64,000 bases of DNA from Stenotrophomonas sp. UBA2629 (lineage in GTDB: Bacteria > Pseudomonadota > Gammaproteobacteria > Xanthomonadales > Xanthomonadaceae): NCBI GenBank assembly GCA_002359895.1, contig DEOB01000006.1, positions 72,595 through 136,594 of the forward strand, read 5' to 3'. Below the pieces are notes generated by a model that was not told the DNA's origin, made no database searches, and saw nothing but the letters and a program-made list of their open reading frames with translations. Positions 55,895 through 63,379 of the stretch are shown here, one piece after another (position 1 is the first letter of the stretch; the number at the start of each line of letters is the position of its first letter). A program made the translations under genes and the position numbers.

Positions 55895-56221
55895 ATGTCT
55901 AGAGATATCAACCCATTCGGTCTTCGTATGCCGCCGTACCTCCGAGCAATGCTTGAGGATGAGGCGCAGAAATCAGGGCGCTCGCTGAATTCCGAGATAG
56001 TCCATCGGCTGTTGCCAGGTGGCCCGCCGCCAACGCAGGATCAGGTGAAGCGACAGATCGTTCTTGATTCGCTCTTGGAGGCGGTAGAAGAGGTTTGCAA
56101 ATGGTCGGAGCATGTCGAACACGACGCTGACGATGCGAATGCACGCCACTGGCTCAAAGAATCTCTGGACGATTTGTCCATGTGGAATACACGGCTGAAG
56201 CGCCTCGATTCTGCGAAATGA
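55895..56221 (+). CDS. Arc-type ribbon-helix-helix regulator
   Basis: A 108-aa protein whose N-terminus (FGLRMPPYLRAMLEDEAQKSGRSLNSEIVHRL) is an Arc/MetJ ribbon-helix-helix DNA-binding domain. The C-terminal half is an acidic helical extension. Four TACACCG half-sites lie directly upstream, so it likely represses its own operon, which includes the integrase (joined by ATGA at 56218), and perhaps the divergent early operon. Its reach may include the same motif at both ends of the element. Confidence 0.85.
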   Translation: MSRDINPFGLRMPPYLRAMLEDEAQKSGRSLNSEIVHRLLPGGPPPTQDQVKRQIVLDSLLEAVEEVCKWSEHVEHDADDANARHWLKESLDDLSMWNTRLKRLDSAK

Positions 56222-57381
56222 CCGCCTTCTCCAAACTCACACGCAGCGGCATGCGCGGGCTGAAGCCCGGGCAGACGCTCAGTGAGCGCGGAATCGAGTA
56301 CACCCGGCTGGCCAACGGCGATGGCCGATGGTCGGTGAACGTTATGGTCAACCGGCAGCGCCACCACCAGGTCGTAGGGTTGGAGTCGGAGGGCTACACG
56401 CGCACGCAGGCAGAAGCTCTTGTGGCTTCGCTGAAGGCCGACAAGCGCGCAGCAGCACATGGGGTGGCGGGCAGCAAGCAGAAGGCCGTCATGTCGCTTG
56501 CACGGGCCGCAGATGACTACCTCGAATACTTGGCCAAGCACGATGGGCGCGACCTCGAAACGAAGGCGATGCGCTTTCGGGAGCATTTGAAACCGCACCT
56601 TGGCCAGATCCAGGTGTCGCGCTTCACTGATGATGATTGGCTGGCCTACGTGGCGAAGCGGAAAGGCGAGGGCGCGGCGCCGTCCACGATCAACCGGGAA
56701 CGGTCTGCACTGCTCCACATGCTCAACACGATGCGCCGGCGGAAGATGCTGGCCGCGGTGCCGCTGCTGGCGCGCCAGGCCGAACCAGAGGGCAAGCTGG
56801 TGTACCTCACGCCGGCAGAGTCGCAGCGCCTGCTCAAGGCTGCAGCGAACGATCAGTCGGACCTGGCCCACCCTTTCATCATGATCACGCTCTACACCGG
56901 CCTACGGCACGAGGCGGCGCTCAGCCTGCGCGCGAGCGATGTGGATGCAGAGCGCCGGATTCTGTGGATTCGTCACGACAAGGCCGGCAGGCGGGAGCAG
57001 CCAATGCCGCAGATCCTCGCCGACTACCTGGTCGACTACACCGATGGCATGGATGGCGAGGATTACCTCTTCCCATCGAAACGTGCGAAGTCGGGTAGGG
57101 CATACCAGATGAACACCGTCTTCGGCCGCTGTGTGGAGCGTGCCGGCATCACCAAGCACTGCACCCCGCACACCATGCGCCACACCGCGGCGACCAATGC
57201 CGCGCATGCAGGTCTCGATGCAGCGACCATCCAGATGATGGGTGGATGGAAGACAAGAGCAATGGCGGAACGGTACACTCACGCCGCTTCAATGCACGAT
57301 GCGATGGACGCCCTCCAGGGTAGGCTCACCAGCAGCAGGGTTACACGGAAATTACACCGGCCCTCCAAGAAATCGGCTTGA
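56218..57381 (+). CDS. Tyrosine recombinase (integrase) of element 1
   Basis: A 387-aa phage integrase. N-terminal arm-binding region, a core-binding SAM-like domain (LARAADDYLEYLAKHDG) and the catalytic domain with Arg in YTGLRHEAAL, HTMRHTAAT (His-x-x-Arg) and the nucleophile Tyr in AERYTHAA. ATG 56218 overlaps the regulator stop (ATGA), so it is translated with it; the upstream frame start is inside the regulator gene. It ends 10 bp before the complete tRNA, so its transcript would run through the tRNA. Confidence 0.93.
   Translation: MTAFSKLTRSGMRGLKPGQTLSERGIEYTRLANGDGRWSVNVMVNRQRHHQVVGLESEGYTRTQAEALVASLKADKRAAAHGVAGSKQKAVMSLARAADDYLEYLAKHDGRDLETKAMRFREHLKPHLGQIQVSRFTDDDWLAYVAKRKGEGAAPSTINRERSALLHMLNTMRRRKMLAAVPLLARQAEPEGKLVYLTPAESQRLLKAAANDQSDLAHPFIMITLYTGLRHEAALSLRASDVDAERRILWIRHDKAGRREQPMPQILADYLVDYTDGMDGEDYLFPSKRAKSGRAYQMNTVFGRCVERAGITKHCTPHTMRHTAATNAAHAGLDAATIQMMGGWKTRAMAERYTHAASMHDAMDALQGRLTSSRVTRKLHRPSKKSA
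57339..57359 (+). promoter_or_regulatory. Right-arm TTACAC direct repeat
   Basis: TTACAC at 57341 and TTACACCG at 57352, matching the left-end pair at 48261/48272 in sequence, spacing and orientation. It lies within the last codons of the integrase gene, 32 bp before the att core. Confidence 0.6.
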
Positions 57382-57391
57382 AACCCTTGCA

Positions 57392-57467
57392 GGGCCTATA
57401 GCTCAACGGTTAGAGCAGAGGACTCATAATCCTTTGGTTCCAGGTTCGAATCCTGGTGGGCCCACCA
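57392..57467 (+). tRNA. tRNA-Ile (CAT anticodon, lysidine type)
   Basis: A complete 76-nt tRNA with encoded CCA. Anticodon CAT is at 57425-57427. The pairs C4-G69 and C5-G68 and U12-A23 are those needed by TilS, favouring isoleucine tRNA (AUA decoding) over elongator methionine tRNA. The first 41 bases are a duplicate of 48093-48133 supplied by element 1; the last 35 bases are original. Its native promoter is now 9.3 kb away. Element 2 begins right after CCA. Confidence 0.92.
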
Positions 57468-57481
57468 TTTCATAGCCCGGC

Positions 57482-57498
57482 GAAGTCCAGTGAAGTCC
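57482..57498 (+). repeat. GAAGTCC direct repeat beside the tRNA
   Basis: Two GAAGTCC copies 10 bp apart, 15 bp after the tRNA. This pattern is often seen just inside P4-type islands and probably serves the integrase. Confidence 0.55.
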
Positions 57499-57577
57499 GG
57501 AAAGCGACTGAAATACACGGTTTTATAGGGGTTTTTCATCCGATTTAGTTCGATGTCGTCCGGGGGTATCCGATTGG

Positions 57578-57645
57578 ATTGTGAGTAACGGTGTGAGTAA
57601 GATTGCGGGACTGGCCTCCGTTACTCACAATTGCGTTACTCACAC
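57578..57645. promoter_or_regulatory. Nested inverted TTACTCAC repeats before the P4-type integrase
   Basis: A perfect 14-bp inverted repeat (57578-57591 and 57618-57631) plus an outer/inner pair GTGTGAGTAA (57591) and TTACTCACAC (57636). Four copies of TTACTCAC, two on each strand, end 3 bp before the integrase ATG. Likely operator or autoregulatory site. Confidence 0.65.
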
Positions 57646-57647
57646 AC

Positions 57648-58820
57648 ATGCTGACTGACACCAAGCTCCGTAGTCTCAAGCCTCATAACAAGGTTTTTCG
57701 ACTCGCAGATGCCAATGGGCTTTGCATCGAAGTGCGGACGACGGGCGCCAAGATCTGGCGCTACCGCTATCGATTTGGCGACAAGGCCAACATGCTGACT
57801 ATCGGGGAGTATCCGCTTGTCTCTCTGGCGGAGGCGCGCGCTGAGCGTGATAGGGCCCGAGCACTGGTAAAAAAAGGTGTGGATCCGAGTCTGGTGGCGA
57901 AAGTGGAGCGCGCTGCTAAGCAAGAAGAGGCGGGCAACACCTTCGGTAGCCTTGCCGAAGAGTTGATGCTCCAGCGTGCGAAGACCCTCAGTCCTGGCTC
58001 GGTTGTTCGCGAGCGCCGGATGCTTGAGAGAGATCTGGGTGGTATCGCCGAGTTGCCGATCCGCAGTATCACTGCGCCGATGTTGTTAAAGGCACTCAGG
58101 AAGATTGAAGAGCGCGGAGCGGTGGAGACGGCGCATCGCACTAGGGCCGCCGCGGGGCTTGTTTTCCGTTATGCCATTGCCACGGGACGCGCAGAGAACA
58201 ACCCTGCGCTTAGCCTTGTTGGTGCTTTGTCTCCAACGAAGACGACGCATTTCTCGAGCCTGACCGAGCCTGAAGAGGTCGCCAAGTTGCTTAAGGCCAT
58301 TTATGGCTACCAGGGATCCCCTATTGTTTCTACGGCCTTGAAGCTATCCGCGCTCCTGTTTGTTCGCCCGGGGGAGCTCCGAGCAGCGCGTTGGTCGGAC
58401 ATCGATCTGCAAGCTGCAGAGTGGCGCTACACCACCAGTAAGACCCATACGGCGCACGTTGTCCCTCTGGCACGTCAGGTAATTGAAGTTCTGGAGGAGG
58501 TTCGTCCGCATTCGAGGCGCAGTGAGTACGTGCTTCCCAGTGTTCGCAGTATTTCGAAGTCGATCAGTGAGAATACGATCAATGCGGCCCTGCGGAACCT
58601 AGGCTTCGATGGCACGATGATGACTGCTCACGGTTTCCGAGCTATGGCTCGAACGTTGTTAGATGAGGTTCTGGGGTTTCGGCCAGACTTCATTGAGCAT
58701 CAGCTCGCCCATGCGGTACGAGACCCTCTTGGGCGAGCATACAACCGTACGACGCACCTAAAAGAGCGTAAGAAGATGATGCAGGAATGGGCAGACTATT
58801 TGGACAAGCTGCGAGCTTAG
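57648..58820 (+). CDS. P4-type tyrosine integrase (DUF4102) of element 2
   Basis: A 390-aa site-specific recombinase. The N-terminal DUF4102 arm-binding domain is clear (MLTDTKLRSLKPHNKVFRLADANGLCIEV, KANMLTIGEYPLVSLAEAR). The catalytic domain has Arg in LFVRPGELRAARWSDID, HGFRAMARTLL (His-x-x-Arg) and the AYNRTTHLKERKKMMQ nucleophile region. ATG 57648 is the conserved start; the frame extends upstream into the inverted repeats. Acts on the tRNA-Ile 3' end. Confidence 0.95.
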   Translation: MLTDTKLRSLKPHNKVFRLADANGLCIEVRTTGAKIWRYRYRFGDKANMLTIGEYPLVSLAEARAERDRARALVKKGVDPSLVAKVERAAKQEEAGNTFGSLAEELMLQRAKTLSPGSVVRERRMLERDLGGIAELPIRSITAPMLLKALRKIEERGAVETAHRTRAAAGLVFRYAIATGRAENNPALSLVGALSPTKTTHFSSLTEPEEVAKLLKAIYGYQGSPIVSTALKLSALLFVRPGELRAARWSDIDLQAAEWRYTTSKTHTAHVVPLARQVIEVLEEVRPHSRRSEYVLPSVRSISKSISENTINAALRNLGFDGTMMTAHGFRAMARTLLDEVLGFRPDFIEHQLAHAVRDPLGRAYNRTTHLKERKKMMQEWADYLDKLRA

Positions 58821-58891
58821 AAGATAGATTCGCGCCCAATGCCGCGTTGCCGTGTGGCCCAATTCGAAAAGCGGTCTGCCGGAGTTTTTAG

Positions 58892-59119
58892 ATGATTGTT
58901 TTTGTTCGGCTGGTTAATGATGGCGTCGACGTGTTCCGCCCAGTTGATGCTAAGCGAATTTCCGATCACGTGTTTGAAATCATTGACGAGTGGCAGGGTC
59001 TGGACGAGGTTTGGGAATTCACTCGTGGTGATCGTGTGCTCTGTATTGACCATACCTTCCAGGATGGCTCGCAAGGTCTCCTTGCAGTTTCAGACGTCCA
59101 TTCCTCGCCAACCAACTGA
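58892..59119 (+). CDS. Small acidic protein, unknown
   Basis: A 75-aa acidic protein (MIVFVRLVNDGVDVFRPVDAKRISDHVFEIIDEWQGLDEVWEFTRGD). The strand-helix-strand pattern and amino-acid make-up resemble small immunity or accessory proteins of islands. It begins with a plausible protein-like N-terminus and has the direction of its neighbours; the opposite-strand ORF over the same bases looks like its shadow. Function unknown. Confidence 0.6.
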   Translation: MIVFVRLVNDGVDVFRPVDAKRISDHVFEIIDEWQGLDEVWEFTRGDRVLCIDHTFQDGSQGLLAVSDVHSSPTN

Positions 59120-59262
59120 CAAGCCTGTTTCTCGATGCGCCTGATGAAGCGCTGTGAGAGCCGGGTCCTAGCTGCAGACATGCCTTGACGTAAGTGGATG
59201 GATCATATAATCGAGCTTGTTTTCAGTAGCTCGATGAACAGTGCAATCAGGAGCTGGCATCA

Positions 59263-59685
59263 ATGGAACTTACCTATGAATCTCCAGACGGTTTGCTTCG
59301 AATAGTGGAGCCGACTGAGCGACAAGTCACTGATGCTGTTCTCTTGTCTTCAACCTCTTACTGGCAGCAAGGTGGTAATGGCCAAGCTCTGCTTTGTATC
59401 GCAGGGCATCCTTGTCTATCGATACTGCAACCTGGTGATGGTCGATTCTTTTTGGAACTTCTTCTGCAGGATCGACTGGTTCCGTACGATGGAGGGAGTT
59501 GTAAGGAATTCTTGGTCACAGAGATGGGCGGCGATCCGTTTCGCGTTCCGTTGGCTTGTACGGTAACACCTGCGGTTGCGGCTTCTGCCCTAGCCGATTT
59601 CGTACGAACGCGCAGAAAACCTGGCGATATTCGTTGGGTGCCTATGGGGGAAGTACCATTCAAGGCAGGTTGGTACGACGAGTAA
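59263..59685 (+). CDS. Small protein, unknown (immunity-like appearance)
   Basis: A 140-aa soluble protein, MELTYESPDGLLRIVEPTERQ ... LADFVRTRRKPGDIRWVPMGEVPFKAGWYDE. Tryptophan/glycine-rich with conserved-looking ends, of the size and style of polymorphic-toxin immunity proteins, but no family is recognised and no toxin gene is beside it. Codon use is less GC-biased than in chromosomal genes. Confidence 0.6.
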   Translation: MELTYESPDGLLRIVEPTERQVTDAVLLSSTSYWQQGGNGQALLCIAGHPCLSILQPGDGRFFLELLLQDRLVPYDGGSCKEFLVTEMGGDPFRVPLACTVTPAVAASALADFVRTRRKPGDIRWVPMGEVPFKAGWYDE

Positions 59686-60109
59686 CGTGCGGATGGCCGC
59701 AGAAATTGCTTCTAGAGCTCAGTGGCGCCGTGCGGAAATTGGGTCGAAACTCCTTAGCCCGAATTGCCTCGTATCTTCCAGATGGCCGGATACTGGCTCT
59801 TGGCCATTGCATACCGTAAGACTGAACGCGGACATTGGCTTTGTATGGGATAGCGGGGCATCCATCTACGGCGCGCATATCTAGCTACTATCGGTAGCCG
59901 GCACGGGTTGCAAGATAAGCCCTTGTACGGGCTGTGTTCGCTAGAATTGAAAGTGTAAGGTTAAGGCTTTCATTCTCGTGGGTTGATAGGTGCTGAGGCG
60001 CAGCCATACTCTTGGTGCTTGAAGCTATGATCCAATTTCGCCTTTGACGCTATTCGGCTTTGATCGTTGCCTGCTGTTTTTATAGAAATGGATTTCGGGA
60101 GTAGTGACT
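59686..60109. other. Gap of 424 bp, no gene seen
   Basis: Only short ORFs without protein-like sequence were found. The sequence is lower in GC than the chromosome, contains CCCTTGTACGGGCT-type short dyads near 59920, and probably holds the promoter of the DUF4041 gene. Confidence 0.5.
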
Positions 60110-61759
60110 ATGGTCTGGGTGCTGCTGGCGGTGGCGATTGTTGCTCTAGTCGTCGTATTCGTAGCTAAACAACGTCAATCGACGCAAGCCAAGGCTGCGG
60201 CCGATGCAGCCTCGCGCTCCATTGATGCGCTGACTGCGCGCAACACGACGCTTGCTTTCGAGGTGGCAAGCTTGTCGGCCTTCAAGGATGTGCGTGATGC
60301 GGCAGCGGAGGCTACACGTCTGCGTGAGGAAGCGCAGGGCGCGTTAAAGTTGGCTCAGATAGAAGCCACGGCTATACGCGACGCGGCGCAAGCCTTCAGT
60401 ATTCAAGTGAAGGCCGAGGCGGCGGCACAGGCCGACGCGCTAGAAAGGGATGCGCGCACCTCCAGTGCTGATGCTCGTAAGAGAGCGGCGGGCGTGGTGG
60501 AGGATGCCAATAGCCGCGCGGCAAAAATCATTGCTGACGCCGATGCACGGGCTTCAGAAATCGCCGGTGATGCTTATCGAGCTCTGCAAGATGCTGCGCG
60601 GCTGGAGCAAGCTGCGGCAGCTATGAAGAATGTCATCTCCGGCTACGGAGATCGCTATCTTGTCTCCACTTACAGCTTGCTCGACGAGCTGGGAGAAGAG
60701 TACGGGTTTGATGAAGCAGGTCGCGAATTGAAGGCAGCCCGCGAGATCAGCAAAAGCTTGCTGGCCAGCGGTCGAGCCGCTGCCTGCGACTATGTCGAAG
60801 CAAATCGGCGGGACACCGCGGTGCGGTTTGTCCTGGATGCATTCAATGGAAAGGTTGATACGATTCTATCGCGCGTTAAATCCGACAACGTTGGCACATT
60901 GGAACAGCAGGTCCGCGATGCGTTTGCGCTCGTAAACCATAACGGCTCTGCTTTCCGCGCGGCTAGGATTACGCCGGAGTATCTCCAAGCTCGACTGACT
61001 GAGCTTAAGTGGGCAGCAGGGGCGGTCGCTTTGCGCGAACGTGATAAGGAAGAGCAGCGGCGCATCCGCGAGCAAATCCGCGAAGAGGAAAAGGCGAGGC
61101 GTGAGATCGACCGCGCGTTGCGGGATGCCGCCAAGGAAGAACAGTCTCTTCAGCGTGCTATGGAGCGGGTCCAGGCGCAGGTGGCGCGCGCCAACGATGA
61201 GCAGCGCGCTGCTTTCGAGTTGCAGTTGGCTGAATTGAAAGCTCGTGTGGTAGAGGCCGAAGCCAAGAACCAGCGGGCCTTGTCCATGGCCCAGCAAACC
61301 AAGGCCGGCCATGTCTACGTAATATCGAACATTGGATCGTTTGGTGACGACGTATTCAAAGTCGGTATGACCCGCCGTTTGGAGCCACTGGATCGGATTC
61401 GGGAGCTTGGCGATGCCAGTGTCCCGTTCGGCTTCGACATTCACGCAATGATCTGGACGGAGGATGCGCCTGCGCTCGAGCGAATTTTGCACAAGCGATT
61501 TGTCACGCGTCAAATCAACAAGGTGAATCCACGCAAGGAGTTCTTCCGCATACCGGTAGCGGAAATTCGGGAATGCGTAGAGGAGATGGGCATTCAGTGC
61601 ATTTGGACCGTGACCGCTCAGGCGGCGCAATTTCGAGAGACACTAGTGATCGAACGCGCGTTGGCGGACGGTACGCCGACGGCTAAGGATTGGCTGAAAT
61701 CACAGCTGGCTTACGAGCCCCAGGTTTCAGTCGAGTTAGCTGACGCCGCTGAGGAGTGA
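60110..61759 (+). CDS. Membrane-anchored DUF4041 / T5orf172 GIY-YIG protein
   Basis: A 549-aa protein. One N-terminal transmembrane helix (VWVLLAVAIVALVVVFVA), a long alanine-rich coiled coil (about residues 25-170), a DUF4041-like domain (ISGYGDRYLVSTYSLLDELGEEYGFDEAGRELKAAR onward, about 175-320), a second charged coiled coil, then a GIY-YIG nuclease-like T5orf172/MUG113 domain near residues 400-485 (HVYVISNIGSFGDDVFKVGMTRR, NPRKEFFRI). ATG 60110 is better placed than GTG 60104 relative to GGAG at 60095. Such proteins occur in phages and islands; a DNA-cutting role against foreign DNA is plausible but unproven. Confidence 0.85.
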   Translation: MVWVLLAVAIVALVVVFVAKQRQSTQAKAAADAASRSIDALTARNTTLAFEVASLSAFKDVRDAAAEATRLREEAQGALKLAQIEATAIRDAAQAFSIQVKAEAAAQADALERDARTSSADARKRAAGVVEDANSRAAKIIADADARASEIAGDAYRALQDAARLEQAAAAMKNVISGYGDRYLVSTYSLLDELGEEYGFDEAGRELKAAREISKSLLASGRAAACDYVEANRRDTAVRFVLDAFNGKVDTILSRVKSDNVGTLEQQVRDAFALVNHNGSAFRAARITPEYLQARLTELKWAAGAVALRERDKEEQRRIREQIREEEKARREIDRALRDAAKEEQSLQRAMERVQAQVARANDEQRAAFELQLAELKARVVEAEAKNQRALSMAQQTKAGHVYVISNIGSFGDDVFKVGMTRRLEPLDRIRELGDASVPFGFDIHAMIWTEDAPALERILHKRFVTRQINKVNPRKEFFRIPVAEIRECVEEMGIQCIWTVTAQAAQFRETLVIERALADGTPTAKDWLKSQLAYEPQVSVELADAAEE

Positions 61760-62121
61760 GCGTGTGCAGGCTTTTTTGAGAACGATATTTTGGTTATAGC
61801 CGCCGCGCCCCCCCCCCCGGCCGGTGTTTAGCGGCAGTTGGCGTCAGTGCCTCGTTTGCGAGCAGTCAATTCGGCGCTGCAAAGAAGCTGCCGAGCTCAG
61901 ACTCGTTACGAGGCCACTTTTGGCGGGGGCGCGATGCGACCCAAAGCGGAGATCGGTGCCGCCGCCGAGCCTACCGCTGGGTCCGGTTATACGCCAGCTT
62001 GTTAGCCGGACCCAGCCGCCCTAAGATCGAGCTGTATCAAGGGCAAAGCCCACCATACGGCGCTTTGTGCATAAGTCGTATAACCGGCCCCACGGGTCCG
62101 TCTATTAGGCATTTTGAGATC
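61760..62121. other. Gap with poly-C run, inverted repeat and possible degenerate attC end
   Basis: Contains an 11-base C run (61808-61818), a perfect 11-bp inverted repeat GCTGGGTCCGG/CCGGACCCAGC (61976-61986, 62006-62016) and, inside its loop, GTTATAC (61986) and GTTAGCC (62001), both close to the integron R' core GTTRRRY. No matching R'' was found, so this may be a worn left end of the cassette array. No gene seen. Confidence 0.45.
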
Positions 62122-62649
62122 ATGGAAGACTTCCCGGAGGACCACGAAGATCAAGTCAAGGAGATCTACGCACGGTTTGGCTTGGCCATCTATCAAGCGC
62201 AGTGTTTAGAGCATGGATTGGTCAATGCTCTAGTAGTACTTGATCTCATCCCCAATGAGCGGCACAAGGCTAAACATAGGCCCGAGTGGGAAGACCTAGT
62301 TGATTCATTCATGGACTCTAAGTTTGAATTGACTCTTGGAAGGCTAATCAAATTGTTAGGCGCTGTTACAACCGTCCCAGACAACCTTGGTAAAAACCTC
62401 ACTTCAGCACTGAAACTTCGCAACTATCTGGCACATCATTACTTCCGTGAACGCTCAGAAGATTTTTTGAGTGCCAAAGGACGGAAACGGATGTTTGATG
62501 AACTCGTTGAATCGCATGGCCTGTTGGCTAAGGCCGACGATGAGCTCTCGCGAATCGTTGAGCCGGCGGCAGCTCGCGTAGGACTCACGTCTGACCTACA
62601 AGAAAGCTTGTTTAAGGAGCTTCTGGAGCGCGCACAACATGATCTCTAA
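62122..62649 (+). CDS. Integron-cassette protein with R-x4-H (HEPN-like) motif
   Basis: A 175-aa mostly helical protein starting MEDFPEDHED. The first helix FGLAIYQAQCLEHGLVNALVVLDL and the later LKLRNYLAHHYFRERSEDF contain the R-x4-H pattern (R-N-Y-L-A-H) of HEPN ribonucleases. Proteins with this RNYLAH pattern recur in integron cassettes. Its stop codon lies in an attC R'' core, the normal cassette arrangement. HEPN assignment is by motif only; the biological role could be phage defence or RNA decay. Confidence 0.75.
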   Translation: MEDFPEDHEDQVKEIYARFGLAIYQAQCLEHGLVNALVVLDLIPNERHKAKHRPEWEDLVDSFMDSKFELTLGRLIKLLGAVTTVPDNLGKNLTSALKLRNYLAHHYFRERSEDFLSAKGRKRMFDELVESHGLLAKADDELSRIVEPAAARVGLTSDLQESLFKELLERAQHDL

Positions 62650-62703
62650 CCGTTCATTCAAGCCGACGCCGCTTCGCAGCGCGGCATAACTCAGGTGTTA
62701 GGT
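62644..62703 (+). repeat. Integron attC site between cassettes 1 and 2
   Basis: Sixty bases. Left core CTCTAAC (62644-62650, one mismatch to RYYYAAC), right core GTTAGGT (62697-62703, perfect GTTRRRY), with an imperfect stem GCCGACGCCGC...GCGCGGC around TTCG between. The upstream gene's stop lies in the left core and the next gene starts in the right core. Confidence 0.88.
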
Positions 62704-63340
62704 GCCGGCAGTGAGCTCTCCCCTTCCTCCAAACTGGCCAAATCGGGTTGATTTGCTTCCGCTCACACTCGATCGTTTCAGAGCCACAGCGGTTTTCTTT
62801 GATGTGAAGTTCCCATTCTTTCTCGCTGGAAATTTAAGTGCGTTGCGCTGGGTGAGTTGGGCGGCATTGGCCGCGCTTGCGAGCATTCCCGAAGTACTAG
62901 AGCGTGAGCTAGCAACCCACGGGTTAATTGAGAAATGGAAAGCATCAGCCTCCCCGGCTGCGATTCGAAAAGACCCGCTACTGGCTGTTATGCGGGAGCT
63001 TCGCAACTATGAAACCCACTTGTCGTTTCTTGAGCGCAGAGCAAAAAGCCCATTGCCATCGCATCAGCTAGCTCATGATCCAGGCATTAGGGCGTCATAT
63101 TTTGCTCCAATATCATTCGAAGCGTTGTCTGAGCTGAAGAATATTCGTGAACGGAGGTCTCCAGTCACACACCAGATGGTGCTCATGTTCAATCAGCTTG
63201 CTGAAAGGCACACGGTCGAGGGAATGGTGGATTTAGCCTTGGATCGCCTTTCCTCCATCATCCACGAGTTTCTGAACTCTGTCGGGAGGCTTCACAGTGT
63301 CGCGCCAGCACCTAACAATTCATCCCAGCCGACCCGCTGA
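62702..63340 (+). CDS. Integron-cassette protein with R-x4-H motif
   Basis: A 212-aa protein starting with GTG at 62702 (GTG 62711 also possible). The middle contains MRELRNYETHLSFLERR, again R-x4-H (R-N-Y-E-T-H), preceded by a helical segment (WVSWAALAALASIPEVLERELA). The last residues APNNSSQPTR are encoded by the attC site itself, a common feature of cassette genes. No family recognised beyond the motif. Confidence 0.7.
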   Translation: MPAVSSPLPPNWPNRVDLLPLTLDRFRATAVFFDVKFPFFLAGNLSALRWVSWAALAALASIPEVLERELATHGLIEKWKASASPAAIRKDPLLAVMRELRNYETHLSFLERRAKSPLPSHQLAHDPGIRASYFAPISFEALSELKNIRERRSPVTHQMVLMFNQLAERHTVEGMVDLALDRLSSIIHEFLNSVGRLHSVAPAPNNSSQPTR

Positions 63341-63368
63341 TGCGGGCGGCAGAATTCCAGCGTTAGAC
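63310..63368 (+). repeat. Integron attC site between cassettes 2 and 3
   Basis: Exactly 59 bases, with perfect cores ACCTAAC (63310-63316) and GTTAGAC (63362-63368). Between them AATTC...GAATT and GCCGACCCGC...GCGGGCGGC pair around TGAT. It is a textbook 59-base element and overlaps the 3' end of the cassette-2 gene. Confidence 0.9.
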
Positions 63369-63379
63369 GCCCAAAGAAC

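Larger units (their letters stand above)
48134..57391. mobile_element. Element 1: prophage-like or satellite-like integrated element
   Basis: About 9.3 kb bounded by the 41-bp direct repeat at 48093-48133 and 57392-57432. It carries a tyrosine integrase at its right end, a ribbon-helix-helix regulator, an excisionase-like gene, a leftward run of small overlapping early genes, a replication-type protein, an HK97-type capsid protein and a tail-tip-like fragment. Portal, terminase, prohead protease and lysis genes are not seen. It is either a heavily deleted prophage or a phage satellite. Confidence 0.85.

Noticed and set aside
57392..57467. Elongator tRNA-Met
   Set aside because: Anticodon is shared, but the C4-G69, C5-G68 and U12-A23 pairs match the lysidine-modified isoleucine tRNA; a tRNA-specific model could confirm.
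58817..59074. Minus-strand 85-codon ORF after the P4-type integrase
   Set aside because: Overlaps the plus-strand 75-aa gene, which has the more protein-like sequence and matches neighbour direction; cannot be fully excluded.
59687..59884. Plus-strand 65-codon ORF in the gap before the DUF4041 gene
   Set aside because: No ribosome site and no protein-like pattern.
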